Notes: generated from the sequence alone by a model not told the origin. A DNA stretch of 64,000 bases from Bimuria novae-zelandiae CBS 107.79 (GCA_010015655.1 ML976682.1:475079-539078); one strand, 5' to 3'; shown: positions 11,639 through 23,494, numbered from the stretch's first letter. Program-made: numbers and translations.

Positions 11639-13433
11639 ACGTGTTTCACCACTCAGTGGCCAGCACCACTCAGTGGCCAGCCCCACTAAAATCGCGACGC
11701 GTCTTCTCGCAATAGCTTCACAACAACCTGATAAAATATATAGTAAATAGATCTATTAGATGCGCGCTATCTAGTAGTACACTAAGTTCTCTTATGGCCC
11801 TGTACGTGGCACTTGCTACAGGTTGGTGGTGCTTAAGGCCTACTTTGCTGCCCTGCCTACTCTACCTACTAGTGCACCCTTTTAGCCTCTACAGCGAGCA
11901 ATTAACCTTCCTCTACCTGTAGAACTCCTCTATAGGCTATATACTGTGGGCGCTACTGCTCCTTACGCTACTAGCGCTAAATAGCCTATTAAAGCTTCTT
12001 ATTCTCCTTTATAAGGATTATTACTAAATTTATTATAAGTTAATAACCTTTAATAAGCTAGCGGATAGCTAGAATAGTAAAGCTTTAAAACTAGTAACTA
12101 AAGTAGCTTTAGATAAGCTAAGCCTACTATTTTAGCTAAATAATAATATATAGTATTTTTACTATTTATATAATCTTAGCGTTAGCTATTATCCCTAGTA
12201 GAGACAGCGTCTTAACTAGTATTAGTAATAATAGGACGTATTCTTAACAAGCTAAGACTAGTTCTATTACTTAAAAGCTAGCTTAGATATTCTACTCTAA
12301 GAGGACTCTACCTCTAATACTAAGGTATATTTATAGGAAGTCTAGCTTATTAATATAGAAGACGCCTTATCGTGTAAGCTTAGATACCTGCTGCCCGTAC
12401 GCGACCTTAAGAGGCGAGAAGCAGCCAACGTTAAGTAGCTATAAGAGGTGCTACGAATATAGCGGCATATAGAGCGTGATAATCTTGCTCTCTCTATAGA
12501 ACTAGTCGAACTTAGGCGTCGCGTGGCTGCCGTGGCTATCTAGAATTAGTAATTTATAGGCCCTTGCTATACAAGCTTCTGTATACTAATAAAAGTGCTT
12601 TACCTACTTAAGGCTAAGCTTATTAGTAGTCTAGCCGTTATTACTAACTGCGATAACCTAATTAGGTAGTAGGCCCTAGTACTAGCTAGCTTAGTAGAGC
12701 TTGCCCTGTAAAATTATGAAGGGTAGGATAGACTAGCTAGCTAAGTTAATATACTTAATTACTATTACCTACTCGCAATTGCCTAGCTATATAGTTACTA
12801 TATAGCTAACTATTATAAAGCTTATAATAACATTTAAGGTCGCAGCAATTCCTATTATAAAGCTAGTCTTATTAAAGTTATAGATATTTATATTTAGTAT
12901 ACTGTACGCCTAGCGCGTTTCCTCTATAAGCTTAAACTACGCGTAAATTATAACTAGGTTTTTAGATTTCGCGTGCTATAAATAGAACTTATAATTCTAC
13001 TTTATTTAGAGCTCTAGCTAAGTTTTAATAAAGCGTAATATTTAGTTCTTACTAACTAGCTAGGGAGGGGGCTCTTAGTCGTACGTAGTAAGTAGATAGT
13101 CTGCTATTCGCTATATATTAATAATCTGGGGCGGAAATCCGCGTTAGTTAAGGTTTAGGATCTGGTCTACTAGGGACTACTCCTCTATAGGGTATAGCTT
13201 CTGTTTTCAGGCATTAGTTATAGCCTATAGGAGGGTACTATTAACGCGTTAGCGGAGGGTTAATCGTAGAATATTATAAAGATACGTGGCTTTTTAAGTA
13301 CTTAAAACCTGGCTAGCTTAAATCGCATGAATTAAAAGAGCTAGTCTACCCTCTTTTTAAAGCTACTAAGTGTTCTGTGTAGGCGACATTGCGAGTGTTG
13401 CGAGAAGACGCGTCGCGATTTTGGTGGGGCTGG
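11639..13433 (-). mobile_element. Pogo-like element E, nested in Gypsy I gag, right tip deleted
   Basis: The left end ACGTGTTTCACCACTCAGTG follows a TA at 11637-11638 and contains CACCACTCAGTGGCCAG twice in tandem (17-bp unit). The right side keeps the inner part (GACGCGTCGCGATTTTGGTG to GGGGCTGG) but then passes directly into the Gypsy zinc knuckle at about 13433, so roughly the last 45 bp, the TA and a few gag codons are missing. Present length is about 1,795 bp. Confidence 0.85.
11763..13385 (-). pseudogene. Pogo-like transposase of element E
   Basis: Minus-strand motifs, read through stops: YNFNKTSF near 12,860 with the first catalytic Asp changed to Asn; a second block at about 12,510-12,545 (the Asp-Gly-His of the LLILDGHGSH motif in relatives); and LLNVGCFSPLK at about 12,410-12,450. 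The helix-turn-helix region lies near 13,200-13,380. The limits are set by analogy with G. It is heavily RIPped and non-coding today. It is close to C and I in sequence and in terminal-repeat type. Confidence 0.75.
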
Positions 13434-14619
13434 CAAACCAGGCTATATAGCCAGGAACTGCAGATCTAAGAATAAGGTTATTAGACAGTTAAACGTACTA
13501 ACCGTCAACAATAAAGAAACGACCGACGAAGAATAGCAGGTAGTAAACGCTATTAAATAAATTAATATCTATAATAAAGAATTAGAATAATTACGGTTAC
13601 CTAACTTACAACTCTATAAGAATGTATATAAAGGTTTAGACAAGAAAAAAAAAGAGCTAATACCTTAATTTCTTACACTTTACCCTAGCTAGAGCAAATT
13701 AGTTACGAGTAAGATAATAAATATTTTTAACTTCTTAGAAGAACACTAACTAAGGGAAGAAGACTTTAGTTTTATAATAATAAAATAATAAGATAAGGAC
13801 TATAAAGTAGCACTTTACTACGCTTACTAACTTAATTTAGTAAGTAAGGCAGCACGTAAATAGGCAGACTACTATTACGCATATAAAAATAGTAAGAAGA
13901 AGTACTTAAATAAAAACTAAACTATAAAATATAGTATAACTTAGACTACTATAACCCTACGCACGGAACCATACGATAGACCCTCTATAAAAAAATTAAT
14001 ATACTATATATTACTAAGCTAAAGAATATAGCTACTTTCCTAAAATATACTAGCGCTATAAATAAGAGTGGTTCAACTACCTTATTACCCGCTGTGGCGT
14101 TTATCTTTAAGATAAACGCGAAACACGATGTTTTTTATATTTTAACTAAGTAATAAATATAGTAATATTACTACCGATTAATAAGGAATACGCGTTAAAT
14201 ATATAGTAAAAGAGCTTACACCCTAATTATAAAAATATATAAAATAAAAGAAAGAGTACGAATTTATTTATATACCTAAGAAAACTATAACCCTTAGGAT
14301 TAAATTAGTAATAGGGAATAAAGACGGTGAAGCTTCCTAAGAAAAGGCACAGTAATAGCTTTAAGAAGAAAAGAAAGGACGCCTTAAGCCTATAAAGCTA
14401 GTAACAAAGAAGATGTCTTTTTTAGACCTAGACTTAGGCGGGAAAACGCCTTTAGAGAAGTAAATGCCACTAATAGCTAGATATTAATTAAGCTACTAGT
14501 ATAGCTTAAAAAAACGTAAATAAAAGCCATGCTAGATTTAGAAGCACAAGAAAGCTATATATTAAAAAAAGTACTTAATAAAGTAGGACTCTATAAGCGT
14601 AAGAAAGCTATACCCTATA

Positions 14620-17600
14620 CTATTTATATCGCGAATAGATAACTAATGCCCAGCAAAGCAATAATTAAACATCAAATTAAAACTACCCTTATAATCTATA
14701 AATATAAAGAACTAATTACTCTTAATATTATTAAAAAAGCTAATTATAACGTAATTTTAGGACTACTATAGTTAAGAAAGTATAACCCTATAATTAACTA
14801 ACATAAATAAGACCTATCCTTTAAGCGCTATAATTATATATTATAAGTAAAGCCTACGCATTAATAAAATATAATAGTAGATAAGAGAACTATTAATAAT
14901 ATAGTCTTGCGACGGATAGTCGAAAAACAGGAAATACCCTTAGCAGACACTGGCAGGAACTACCAGGTTACAGAGCGCAAGAAGATGGAAGACAGCATAA
15001 ACCATGAAATTCTAGAATGCTACCAGGCATAAAATTATATATTCACAGAAAGAGAAGGAAAAGCAAACCTTCTAGAACATTAACCCTAGGATTACGCGAT
15101 TAACCTAGAAGAAGGGAAAACGCCGCCCTTTATACTACTATATAGCAAATCTAGAAAAGAACTCCAACAGGAAAAAGAATTTATTAAGATAAATCTTGCA
15201 AAAGGATATATTAGACTATTAAAGTTACTAGTAGCAAGCCCTTTTATATTTATACTAAAGAAAAATAGACAACTAAGGCCCTATGTAGACTATAAGAAAC
15301 TTAATAACATAACAATTAAGAATTAATATCTACTACTAAATATCTTAGAACTTTAAGACTAACTATTAAGAGCTAAGATCTTTATAATAATAGATTTATA
15401 AGACAGATACTATCTTATAGGAATTAAGAAAGGGAATAAGTGGAAAATAGCGTTTAAAATATACTATAAATTATTTAAATATATAATTATGCCTTTTAGA
15501 CTTACTAATATACTAGTAACCTTTCATGCACTAGTTAATAATATACTACGTCACTACCTAAATATATTTATTATCGCGTATATATGCAATATTCTTGTCT
15601 TCTCTAAAAACAAATCAGACCACGTATTACATGTACAGATAGTATTAACAGCACTAGATAACGTATATCTACAAATTAAGCTAACAAAGTGCAAATTCTA
15701 TATAACGAGACTAGAATTTCTAAGACATATTATTAGCATAAATAGAATTAAAATAGCACTAGACAAAATTAAATATATTAAAAACTAGCCGATACTAAGA
15801 GCTATAAAGAATATCTAAGAATTCTGAAGATTTTATAACTTTAACTAATAATTTATTAAAGATTATGCGAAGATTACAATACTCCTAATAAACTTTATAA
15901 AAAAGGAGATACTATTTATATAGGTAGTAAAGTGTAGAATACTATTCTAACGTTTAAAGATAGTATGCATTAGGTCACCAGCACTTATTTACTTTTAAGA
16001 TAAAGAACTACTACGATTCAAAATAGACGTAAGCGACCTTACGATAGGCGCATGCGCAAAATAAGAAAAAAACGGCAAATAGTATCTAATTACATACTAC
16101 TTAAGAAAGTTTAACAACGCAGAAACACGATACGACGCATACGACAAGGAACTTTACGCCATTGTAAAAGCATTAAAGTACTAGAGGATCTACGCCCTTA
16201 GTTACTTAACGCTAAAGATTTATATAGATTATAAGAATTTATTCTAATTCACGATAATAAAAGAACTTACACCGCAATAATAGTAATAGTTATAAACTAC
16301 TAGATAATATAAGTTTAAAGTTATCTATATAGTAAGAAAAAAATAGATAAGTAGACGCGCTTAGCTAACGAAGCGATCTTATAAGTAAAAAAGTAAAGAC
16401 CTACTTTGCAATACTATAAAAGAATAAAGATAGATTTCTTAAACCTATAGTAGAACTTAATTAACTCCTTGTTACTACACAAGAAGTACCTAAGGAACTA
16501 CAAACTAAGATTATATAATAATACTATAATAACCTAGTACATAGATACCTAGGTATTAAGAAGACAATAGAGCTTATCTAACAAAACTATAGCTTTAAAG
16601 GAATTAAAGAAGCAGTAACTATATATATCTGTAAATGTGTAGATTGCTAGCACAACAAGCACGCAACACATCTTAAGTATAGAGAAATATAAGCAATCTA
16701 AATACTAGTTACACTATAGGAAGACATCGCTATAGATTTTATTATAGGATTACTAAGATTAAAGGATCCTGTAACAGGAATTAGTTATAAAATAATACTA
16801 AATATTGTTTACTAATTTACTAAATACTTAGAATTATTACTATATTAAAAGATAACTACGGTAAAGGAACTCGCATTCCTTATTCTAAATTAACTTATAC
16901 GACACTACGGTATTCTAAAGATAATTATTAGCAATAGGGATAAACTCTTTATATTGAACTATTAGATAATACTTATGGCACTTATTAGAAATAAAATAAA
17001 AACTATTAATAGCATATCATCTACAAACCTACGGACAAACTAAATGTATAAATTAAATAATTGAAACGTGCCTACGCATCTACTACAATAACTAGAAGAA
17101 TAACTAGATTTCCTTATTACTTATAGCACAATTAGTATATAACAACAAGATATTAGTAGCAACAGGATTTACACTATTCTACGCAAACCACAGAAGATAT
17201 TTACATCTCTTTAATTAAACACCTCCTATAATAATTAGGACAGAAGAAGTAATAAACATAGTGGAAACTATAAAAAAAAACACACGTATAACTCTAAGAG
17301 AATCTTAAGAAAGCTTAATAATAAAGTATCTCTTATATAAACTAAAAACGAAAAAGGCACCTCAGCTAAAGAAGGGGGATAAAGCATATCTACTTATAAA
17401 GAATCTTTAAACTTAAAAAGACACAAGAAACTAGACCATGTTAAGGTTAGACTATTTTTTATTATTAAATAGATATTACTAATTAACTGCTAATTAGAAC
17501 TATTAGTAAACGCAAAAATACACCTAGTATTTTATATAAACTAACTTAAACCTATAGATCTTAAAACACTAATTAAGACGACCTTCTATTACTAGCTAGA

Positions 17601-17780
17601 GGAAAAAAATGAATTCGAAGTTAAAGTACTCTAAAAATATAAAGAAGTTAGATAAGAAAATTTCTAAAATAATAAATTTTTATAAAAATAATTAGTTAAG
17701 TAGAAAAGCTACCTATACTTAGAAAACAAATAAAAACCTACACCTAAACCTTAAAAAAATTACTAATAGCTCTTAAGAAA
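14620..17780 (+). pseudogene. Gypsy I pol: protease, RT, RNase H, integrase, chromodomain
   Basis: VILGLL*LRKYNPIIN near 14,750-14,800 is the end of the protease region. The RT spans about 15,040-15,790; 15489-15788 is open and reads MPFRLTNILVTFHALVNNIL, then YICNILVFS, where the catalytic YLDDILVFS has lost its aspartates. RNase H follows (KIDVSDLTIGACAK at about 16,022-16,060). Integrase begins with an HNKHATHLKYRE zinc-binding remnant near 16,650 and continues into a core with AIDFI near 16,730. LVK*KSYLYLENK near 17,690-17,730 is a chromodomain, which in this class tethers integration to chromatin. The reading is interrupted by many RIP stops. Confidence 0.85.
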
Positions 17781-18049
17781 GGCACGAAGCAAGATCTATA
17801 ATTACTACTACTATATTAAAGTAACACGAGAAAGCTTTAAAGGGAATAAAATTTATAATACAATAATAATTTAAAAGGACGCACTAAGGAACTAAAGAAA
17901 ACCTAAAGAACCATTAGAAAGGAATTAACAAACTTATATAAAACCTATATACCTATATACCTAGGACAAAGGTTAAGGCACTAAAGATATCCTATCTAAT
18001 AAACTTAATATTGCCTATATAGCAGGCGAATACCTAACTAAAGCATCTA

Positions 18050-18420
18050 TAATAAGATAATTAAATACTTTATTATTTACTATCTCTTCCTTAGTAGCTA
18101 AATTAGACGTTAAGTATAATGTCTTCTTGCGCACACGCTCTTTAGCCTACGCTAGTATTTTTTTTATCGTTTAATAAATAAGAAATAACTATAGCTAACT
18201 ATTTTTTATTCTTTTTAACCTTTTTCTTATACTCCTCTTATATCTTACCTAATAACGCCTAAGACATGTTAACGCATAAATAGCTAATAGAAATATACTT
18301 AGTATACTTTAAACTTAATTTAGGTACAATATAATACTTTTAACCTTTAAATTTACACTTAAAATAAGGGTGCTTAATAATAAAATTAGCTTAAAATTTT
18401 TTTAATATAAACGAAGTTCG
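18050..18420 (-). pseudogene. Possible antisense reading frame between Gypsy I chromodomain and 3' LTR
   Basis: On the minus strand a fairly coherent frame reads LCVNMS*ALLGKI*EEYKKK, then VKKNKK*LAIVISYLLND and RACAQEDIILNV, a Lys/Glu-rich protein with few stops for this region. Gypsy II has a comparable antisense frame at the same place. I do not recognise the product. It may be coincidental openness; the only support is position and the parallel in Gypsy II. Confidence 0.35.
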
Positions 18421-18549
18421 CGGATAATGGAATTAGCAGGTAGAGTAACTAATATTATACTTATAAATATAAAAATAGGGTTACGCTTATATAAGGGAGG
18501 TAAAATCTAATACGTAATTTAAAAATAAATCTTAGAAGGGAGGAGATGA

Positions 18550-18940
18550 TATTAGGATCTAAGATCCAAGAAAGACTATACTAGTTTTATACTTAATCCC
18601 TCGTGTTATTTGCTAGGAATAACTAGCTCTTTGCGACTACGCTGCATGGCGCTAAGTTACGTAACTACTCTATAGGGAGCGCTCGCTAGCGATCAGCCTA
18701 AGACCTGTATATAGGAACGCGATAATAGGCTTCTATTATCGTATTTAACCTGTTTACTAATCTATCGTTTGGATTTAACTTAGGCTCTCTTATTAATTTA
18801 ATTATACTATATATACTTTTAATACTAATAACCTATTAATACGCGTAAGCTATTAGTACCTCTTACCTATATCTTTAACACTCTTGCCCGAAAACCAACC
18901 CTAGCCCCTGTGGGACTAGCTACCCCTTAGGGTTCTAACA
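18550..18940 (+). repeat. Gypsy I 3' LTR
   Basis: It begins TATTAGGATCTAAG (TG turned into TA) and ends GGTTCTAACA, 391 bp like its partner. It keeps the terminal CA that the 5' copy has lost, so each copy has been mutated independently. GCTAG follows as the target duplication. Confidence 0.93.
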
Positions 18941-18948
18941 GCTAGCTA

Positions 18949-20755
18949 AGCTAGCCGATACGTAAGCTGGCCACCCGGGTAAGCTGGCCACCCCACCAAA
19001 ACACGACACCTGCATAAAACACACGATTTCTCAACAACGCTTCTTATAATTGCCATTAACTACACATAGATTTAAGCGCTATAGCTACTATAGCTCTAGT
19101 AACTGCTTCTAAGGTGCTTAATATAGTAGATCTACGTAGTTAAACTGCTAAAGTCTTGGCTACGCGTATAGCCTCCCTGATACTCTCTACCTCTGTAAAG
19201 CGTTAATTTAGGTCTACTCGAACGCGCTTACGCTGACACTAAGAGGTAGATATCTCTAGCTACTGCTCAAGTCGTCTTTTCTCTGCTTCTAGGCCTGCAG
19301 CTCTAGCATTTGCAGCTGCTAGAGCCTTACCTGCTTTCTGTAGGAGTAGCCGGGTCGTACGACCTGGATTCTCGACGCTCTGGACGCTGCGCTGCGCTAT
19401 ATAGAGATCGTGAGGGCCCTGGGGAGTAGAGAGGAAGCTCTGGAGCTGCTGCTAAGGCTGCTACTAACGTGTAGGCGTAGTAGGCCTCTGAGAGACCTGC
19501 GACGAGCTAAGCACATAATTAATGTTAAATAGGCAGATACCAGATGCCTGCCAGCCAGCTCGAATTACACGCTCTGTGAAGCCTTCCTCCCTAGCTTAAT
19601 AATAGCAGGTGATAAAGCGCTCCTTCTTAACAGGCGTAGCGTTGTCAAGTAATGCGAGCTCCTAGATCTGACGCCTGTAGCTAGACTTAATTACAGAGAA
19701 AGGAGCGAGATTAAGAGGCTGTAGGACGTGTGAAGTGTGCGCAGATAGATATAGGAGCTGTATACGATGCAGCTTGCAGAGCCACAGGAAGTCTATATTA
19801 ATATAGCTGCCATGACCGTCGAGGATGAGGAGCCTGTGCTGGCTATTAGATACAGCTATCTTAGGTATAAATATGCGCTGTAGCCACTCAACACCTATCG
19901 CTTTTGACGTCCATCCGTTCTCAGAGGTAGTGTAGATCCAGTCAGGTACGTGGGACGAGGAGAACCATGTTGTCTATAGGCTCTGGCCCTTAAAGATGAC
20001 CGCACAGCGTAGCTTCCGCCCTATCGCCAATACACACTCGATTATAGAGACCCACTAGCGATTCTCTAGAGAGCGAACATAAGCCTTCTTCTTCTAACTA
20101 CTAGAAAGTACTCTAGTGTTGGTACATACCCCTAGGGCAATGCCAGTCTTATCCATATTATATGTGTTCTCCACCCGTATGTTAAGCCGCCGTCGAGTCT
20201 GTTCGTAGAGCTCTAGGAACGCGCGTAGCTACTCTAGTGTCGCTGCATTAGCTCTCTAAGCCTCTAGCTTTCTGCCAACTACAGAGGCAACGCGTGGCTG
20301 GCGCCGGAGGAAGTGTGAGAGCCAGAGCTTGCCAATAGGCTAGTTGTCACTATTTATACGTAGAATTCGATTGGCTATTTCTTGAGCGCGAGCGTGTGAG
20401 GGAGGGCAGGCGCGTACGTCTTCTTTAAGGATTTATTCTACTAGGAAGTCCTCCTATAAAGGAGTTAGACGCTACTAGTGTTAGTAACTAACGCGTCAGT
20501 TTTGTATGCCATTAATGTGCGTTAATAGGGTTAATTAAGGAATACTATACGCGATAGCCACAGCGCGATAACTAGAATAAATGCCTGTATTAAAATCTTT
20601 AATAGCTAATTATATAGCATGCTTACGGGCGTCCATATTAATAAGCGTTGTGGAGAGATGTGGCGTGTTTTGTGCAGGTGTCGCGTTTTGGTAGGGTGGC
20701 CAGCTTACCCGGGTGGCCAGCTTACCCGAGTGGCCAGCTTACGTATCGGCTAGCT
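18949..20755 (-). mobile_element. Pogo-like element F, nested in C beside Gypsy I
   Basis: The ends AGCTAGCCGATACGTAAGCT (18949) and its reverse at 20736-20755 are perfect over 20 bases, flanked by TA at 18947-18948 and 20756-20757. Inside the left end GTAAGCTGGCCACCCGG is present in two copies; inside the right end the same unit is present three times. The inner border CCCCACCAAAACACGACAC matches the other Pogo elements here. Length 1,807 bp. RIP is light. Only one C-derived base separates it from the Gypsy I target duplication. Confidence 0.93.
19105..20636 (-). pseudogene. Pogo/Fot-like transposase of element F, lightly mutated
   Basis: The start at 20636 gives MDARKHAI, then AIKDFNTGIYSSYRAVAIAY, the psq-type DNA-binding domain. 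Further on come KLWLSHFLRRQPRV, NTYNMDKTGIALGVC (first catalytic Asp, near 20,135-20,165), LLILDGHGSYINIDF (second Asp, near 19,795-19,840) and HVLQPLNLAPFSVIK (near 19,690-19,730). The C-terminal third is Ala/Glu/Arg-rich and probably a coiled coil (KALAAANARAAGLEAEKRRL). Roughly a dozen and a half stops of Trp/Gln/Arg-to-stop type break the frame, fewer than in its neighbours, so F is a relatively young insertion. This is the best preserved complete Pogo-type gene in the window apart from G. Confidence 0.88.
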
Positions 20756-21048
20756 TATAAAACTTTTTATTTTACTTTATTTATAGCTCTAGCTAGGTGT
20801 TAATAAAGCGCGATACCTAGTTCTTACCTATAAGCTATAAGGGAGGGATCTAGCCACGCATAGTAAGTAAATAGTCTACTATTTATTATATATTAATAAT
20901 TTAGGGGGGAAACTAGTTAAAGTCTAAAATCTAATTTACTAGGGCCTGCTCCTTTATAGGGTGTAGCTTATATTTTTAAGTGTTAGTTATAGCTTATAAA
21001 AGAGTGCTATTAACAAGTTAGCAAAAACTTATTACTAGGATACTATAT

Positions 21049-23316
21049 CCCCCGCACTGTTAAAATCTACCATAAACGACGCGCCAATCAGCGTCTAGTC
21101 GATCTCAACACCAAATTTGAATTGTGATAACGGCAATTTTTGTTTTATAGCCAAAATTAACCTTTTTTAAAATTACTATTATATGCAAACATGCCAAATC
21201 CTGCGTCTATTATTAGCAACAATCCTAACTTCGTAAAATATACAAAATACTCACAAAAACAAGGTGTTTTACCTAACTTACTATCCACGCCGCCACCGCA
21301 ATAGAGACCTCTTAAAATTAACAACCTACATACTTTTAGAGTCGCTAATTTACCTAAGGGTACTAACAGAGGCTCTCTAATTACCCTCTTTAACTTGTTT
21401 TTTAATACTAAGGTTATGGAGCAGATCGCATACTTTACTAATAATCGCGCTGCTTATGCGCACCCTCAGCTACCCTCCGCGAGAGGCTGGAAACCTACGT
21501 CGCCAGGAGAGCTGTATACGTACTTTGCAATTATCGCATATATGGCCGTCCACAGAGAGCCGTCGCTAGCAGAATATTAGAGTCGCGGTCACAAAAACGC
21601 GCCTACTCACAAGCTCAACGACTTTATGGGCTATACGCGCTGGCACCAGCTAGATCGCTACCTATACACTGCGAAAGTTAGTCAGACTTTTTAGTCACCT
21701 TTTGGCAGGGTGTAGGATCTCTCAGAGCTCCTCCGCGCGCGCTCTCTACAGTACTAGCGCCCTAGTAAGCACCTCTACGTTAATAAGGCTATTACTAGAT
21801 TTACTAGACGTGCTAGCAAGGTAGTAATTATTAAGACAAAGCCTACGCCTAAGGGCTTTAAAATCTAGTATCTAGTAAATAATAGAGTTGTCCTAAACTA
21901 GTTATTTTATGCTAGAGGCAAAGGCCGCGGCCCTATTAATTTACTAACCTTTACTAACGCTAACGCGCAGGCTTTTATACTTATAGAGTTAGTACCTATT
22001 ACTCTTATCTTCGCTATTAACGCTAATAGTTAGCGCCTTTTTCTATTAGGTCTCTACATTATATAGGACAACAATCTATTTAACACTATACCCATGCTTA
22101 AATACCTACGGCGGCAAGGCGTGGGTTACACAGGGATAGTCTAGATAACTAAAATAATAACTAAAGAGACTTTTAAAGACGCTACGCGCGTAGAGTTATA
22201 AGCTAAAAACGTTAGCGTTAAAGGGCGCGCCCGCTAGAAGATAGTAAAGGAGCGCTTTTCAAGTAGCCTTATACGTTTAAAAATGCAGTTTATAAAGCAT
22301 ATAGAGTAGGGAGAAATTAGATAAGACTTGTTAAAGAGCGGAGAAGTCCTACAGGCAGCGTAGAGAGATAATTAAGTTGTCCTTTTTACCTCTACTATCG
22401 CAGAGCGTAAGTTTATTATCTTAATACTATAGCCTTAGCACGCTGACGATAGTTGCTACTAGTAATCCAGGTTATTATAAAGCTCCGCCGACGCTCTAAA
22501 ATAAGCTAAAACAACAAGGAGATCTTTAAAAAAGCCTTTAGCAACGAGCCTGTAAGGCTACTAGGCATACCGTAGATAATTAACGACTATAATTATTACA
22601 AAACTAAAGTTAATTACTTTAATTAGACAAAGGCGTATTACTTAATCTAATAAGTTAAGCGTTATACTTAGCAACCTTTACTTTACTTTTTACTTAACCT
22701 AATGCTTAATAACGCGTATAGGCTATCCTTATACTCTAACGCTACCGCCGCTAAAAGGAGCAGCTATAAAAGGTTCCTATACAACCTTATTAAGCAGCTT
22801 TTTGACCGCGGGACGCGTCTCTATAACGCAGGAGCAAAGCGCAAGAGATTAGACGACGTTATTATCGCTAAGGAGAGCTCCTATCGCTCCGTAAACCTGT
22901 ATAAACAGGCAAAGACTTGTGTACTTTGTGCGGAGCGTGGGCGACGCCAGCACAAGTCTCAGCCTCCCAGGGTAGCTCTAGGTTACGTTTAAGGCAATTT
23001 ACAGTCTCCTTAACCTCCTCAGCGTACTCCGCGTACGCGCTTTAGGTGTAGTCTCTGCCAACTGCCTATGTGTAGGCCTGAAGTACGCCCTAAGTGCTGG
23101 CAGGAGCACCTCCACCAACTGTAAATAATTAAGTTAATTAACACTACCAAGAGCTTAATTATTAAGTAATTTAAGTTAAGTACGAGTAAAAATGCAGATT
23201 GTATAAGAATCTACAGCTAAACTTTATAAATCTCGGTGTTCATGCAGAATCGGAGCTATCGTCCAATTGGCCACTAGCAAGAAGTCCACCTGTGGCAGAT
23301 TTTAATAGTGCGGGGG
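21049..23316 (+). mobile_element. PiggyBac-like DNA transposon H, nested in C
   Basis: Inverted repeats: CCCCCGCACTGTTAAAATCT at 21049 is matched in reverse at 23297-23316 (AGATTTTAATAGTGCGGGGG) with one RIP-type change. ATAT stands on both sides (21045-21048, 23317-23320), giving a 4-bp target duplication; canonical piggyBac duplicates TTAA. C sequence aligns on both sides. The encoded protein is of the piggyBac family. Length is 2,268 bp. Confidence 0.88.
21191..23124 (+). pseudogene. PiggyBac-like transposase of element H
   Basis: ATG at 21191 opens MPNPASIISNNPNFVKYTKY, with a first stop after about 39 codons. In the same frame, 21395-21580 reads LFNLFFNTKVMEQIAYFTNN and then WKPTSPGELYTYFAIIAYMA, the N-terminal block of the DDE_Tnp_1_7 domain. 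At 21779 VNKAITRFTRRAS stands where the family has the DEAM..F.GR catalytic block, so Asp has become Asn and Glu Lys. KGFKIWYLVNN follows (about 21,855-21,885). The C-terminus is cysteine-rich: CVLCAERGRRQ at about 22,918-22,950 and RFRCSLCQLPMCRPEVRPKC at 23,039-23,098, the zinc-binding tail of piggyBac enzymes. At least one frame change separates the two ends. Confidence 0.88.
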
Positions 23317-23494
23317 ATATAGCTATAGCCCTTTAGTAGCTTAATATTTATTTTATTTAAAAGTTATACTTTAAAAGAGCAAGCTTACTTTCTTTTTAAG
23401 CCTAAGAGGCGCGCTAGGTGGGTAGCATCGCGAAAGTAGTGAGAAGACGCGTCGCGATTTGGTGGGGTGGGCCACTAAGTGGTGGAACACATTA

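Larger units (their letters stand above)
10950..13620 (+). pseudogene. Gypsy I gag, interrupted by element E
   Basis: The RIPped frame runs from soon after the 5' LTR to the CCHC zinc knuckle, whose second half GKPGYIARNC reads at 13432-13461. The first half of the knuckle should lie just before element E at about 11,620-11,636, so E entered the knuckle itself. Gag would form the particle shell and bind the element RNA. The coding start is not determined. Stops occur throughout. Homology outside the knuckle is inferred from position only. Confidence 0.65.
10457..18940 (+). mobile_element. Gypsy I: complete chromodomain Ty3/Gypsy retrotransposon in element C
   Basis: Two LTRs of 391 bp (10457-10847, 18550-18940) enclose gag and pol on the plus strand. 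The 5-bp target duplication GCTAG stands directly outside (10452-10456, 18941-18945). A purine-rich tract (GGGAGGAGATGA) abuts the 3' LTR. Pol order is protease, reverse transcriptase, RNase H, integrase and chromodomain, the layout of fungal chromoviruses. The total is 8,484 bp, of which about 1.8 kb is the nested element E inside gag. All frames are full of RIP stops, so this copy is dead. Confidence 0.93.
7287..23492 (-). mobile_element. Pogo-like element C, 1.8 kb of sequence expanded to 16.2 kb by nested insertions
   Basis: The left end ACGTATTCCACCACTCAGTG (7287) and the right end CACTAAGTGGTGGAACACAT (to 23492) are inverted repeats with RIP differences; TA flanks at 7285-7286 and 23493-23494. 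The C pieces are 7287-7631, 9483-10456, 18946, 20758-21048 and 23317-23492, each alignable by eye to the same positions in E, I and G. Inserted are D (7634-9480), Gypsy I (10457-18940), F (18949-20755) and H (21049-23316); E lies inside Gypsy I. Subtracting inserts and target duplications leaves about 1.8 kb, close to E, I and G. The terminal repeat has one copy of the unit that is doubled in E and I. Confidence 0.85.
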
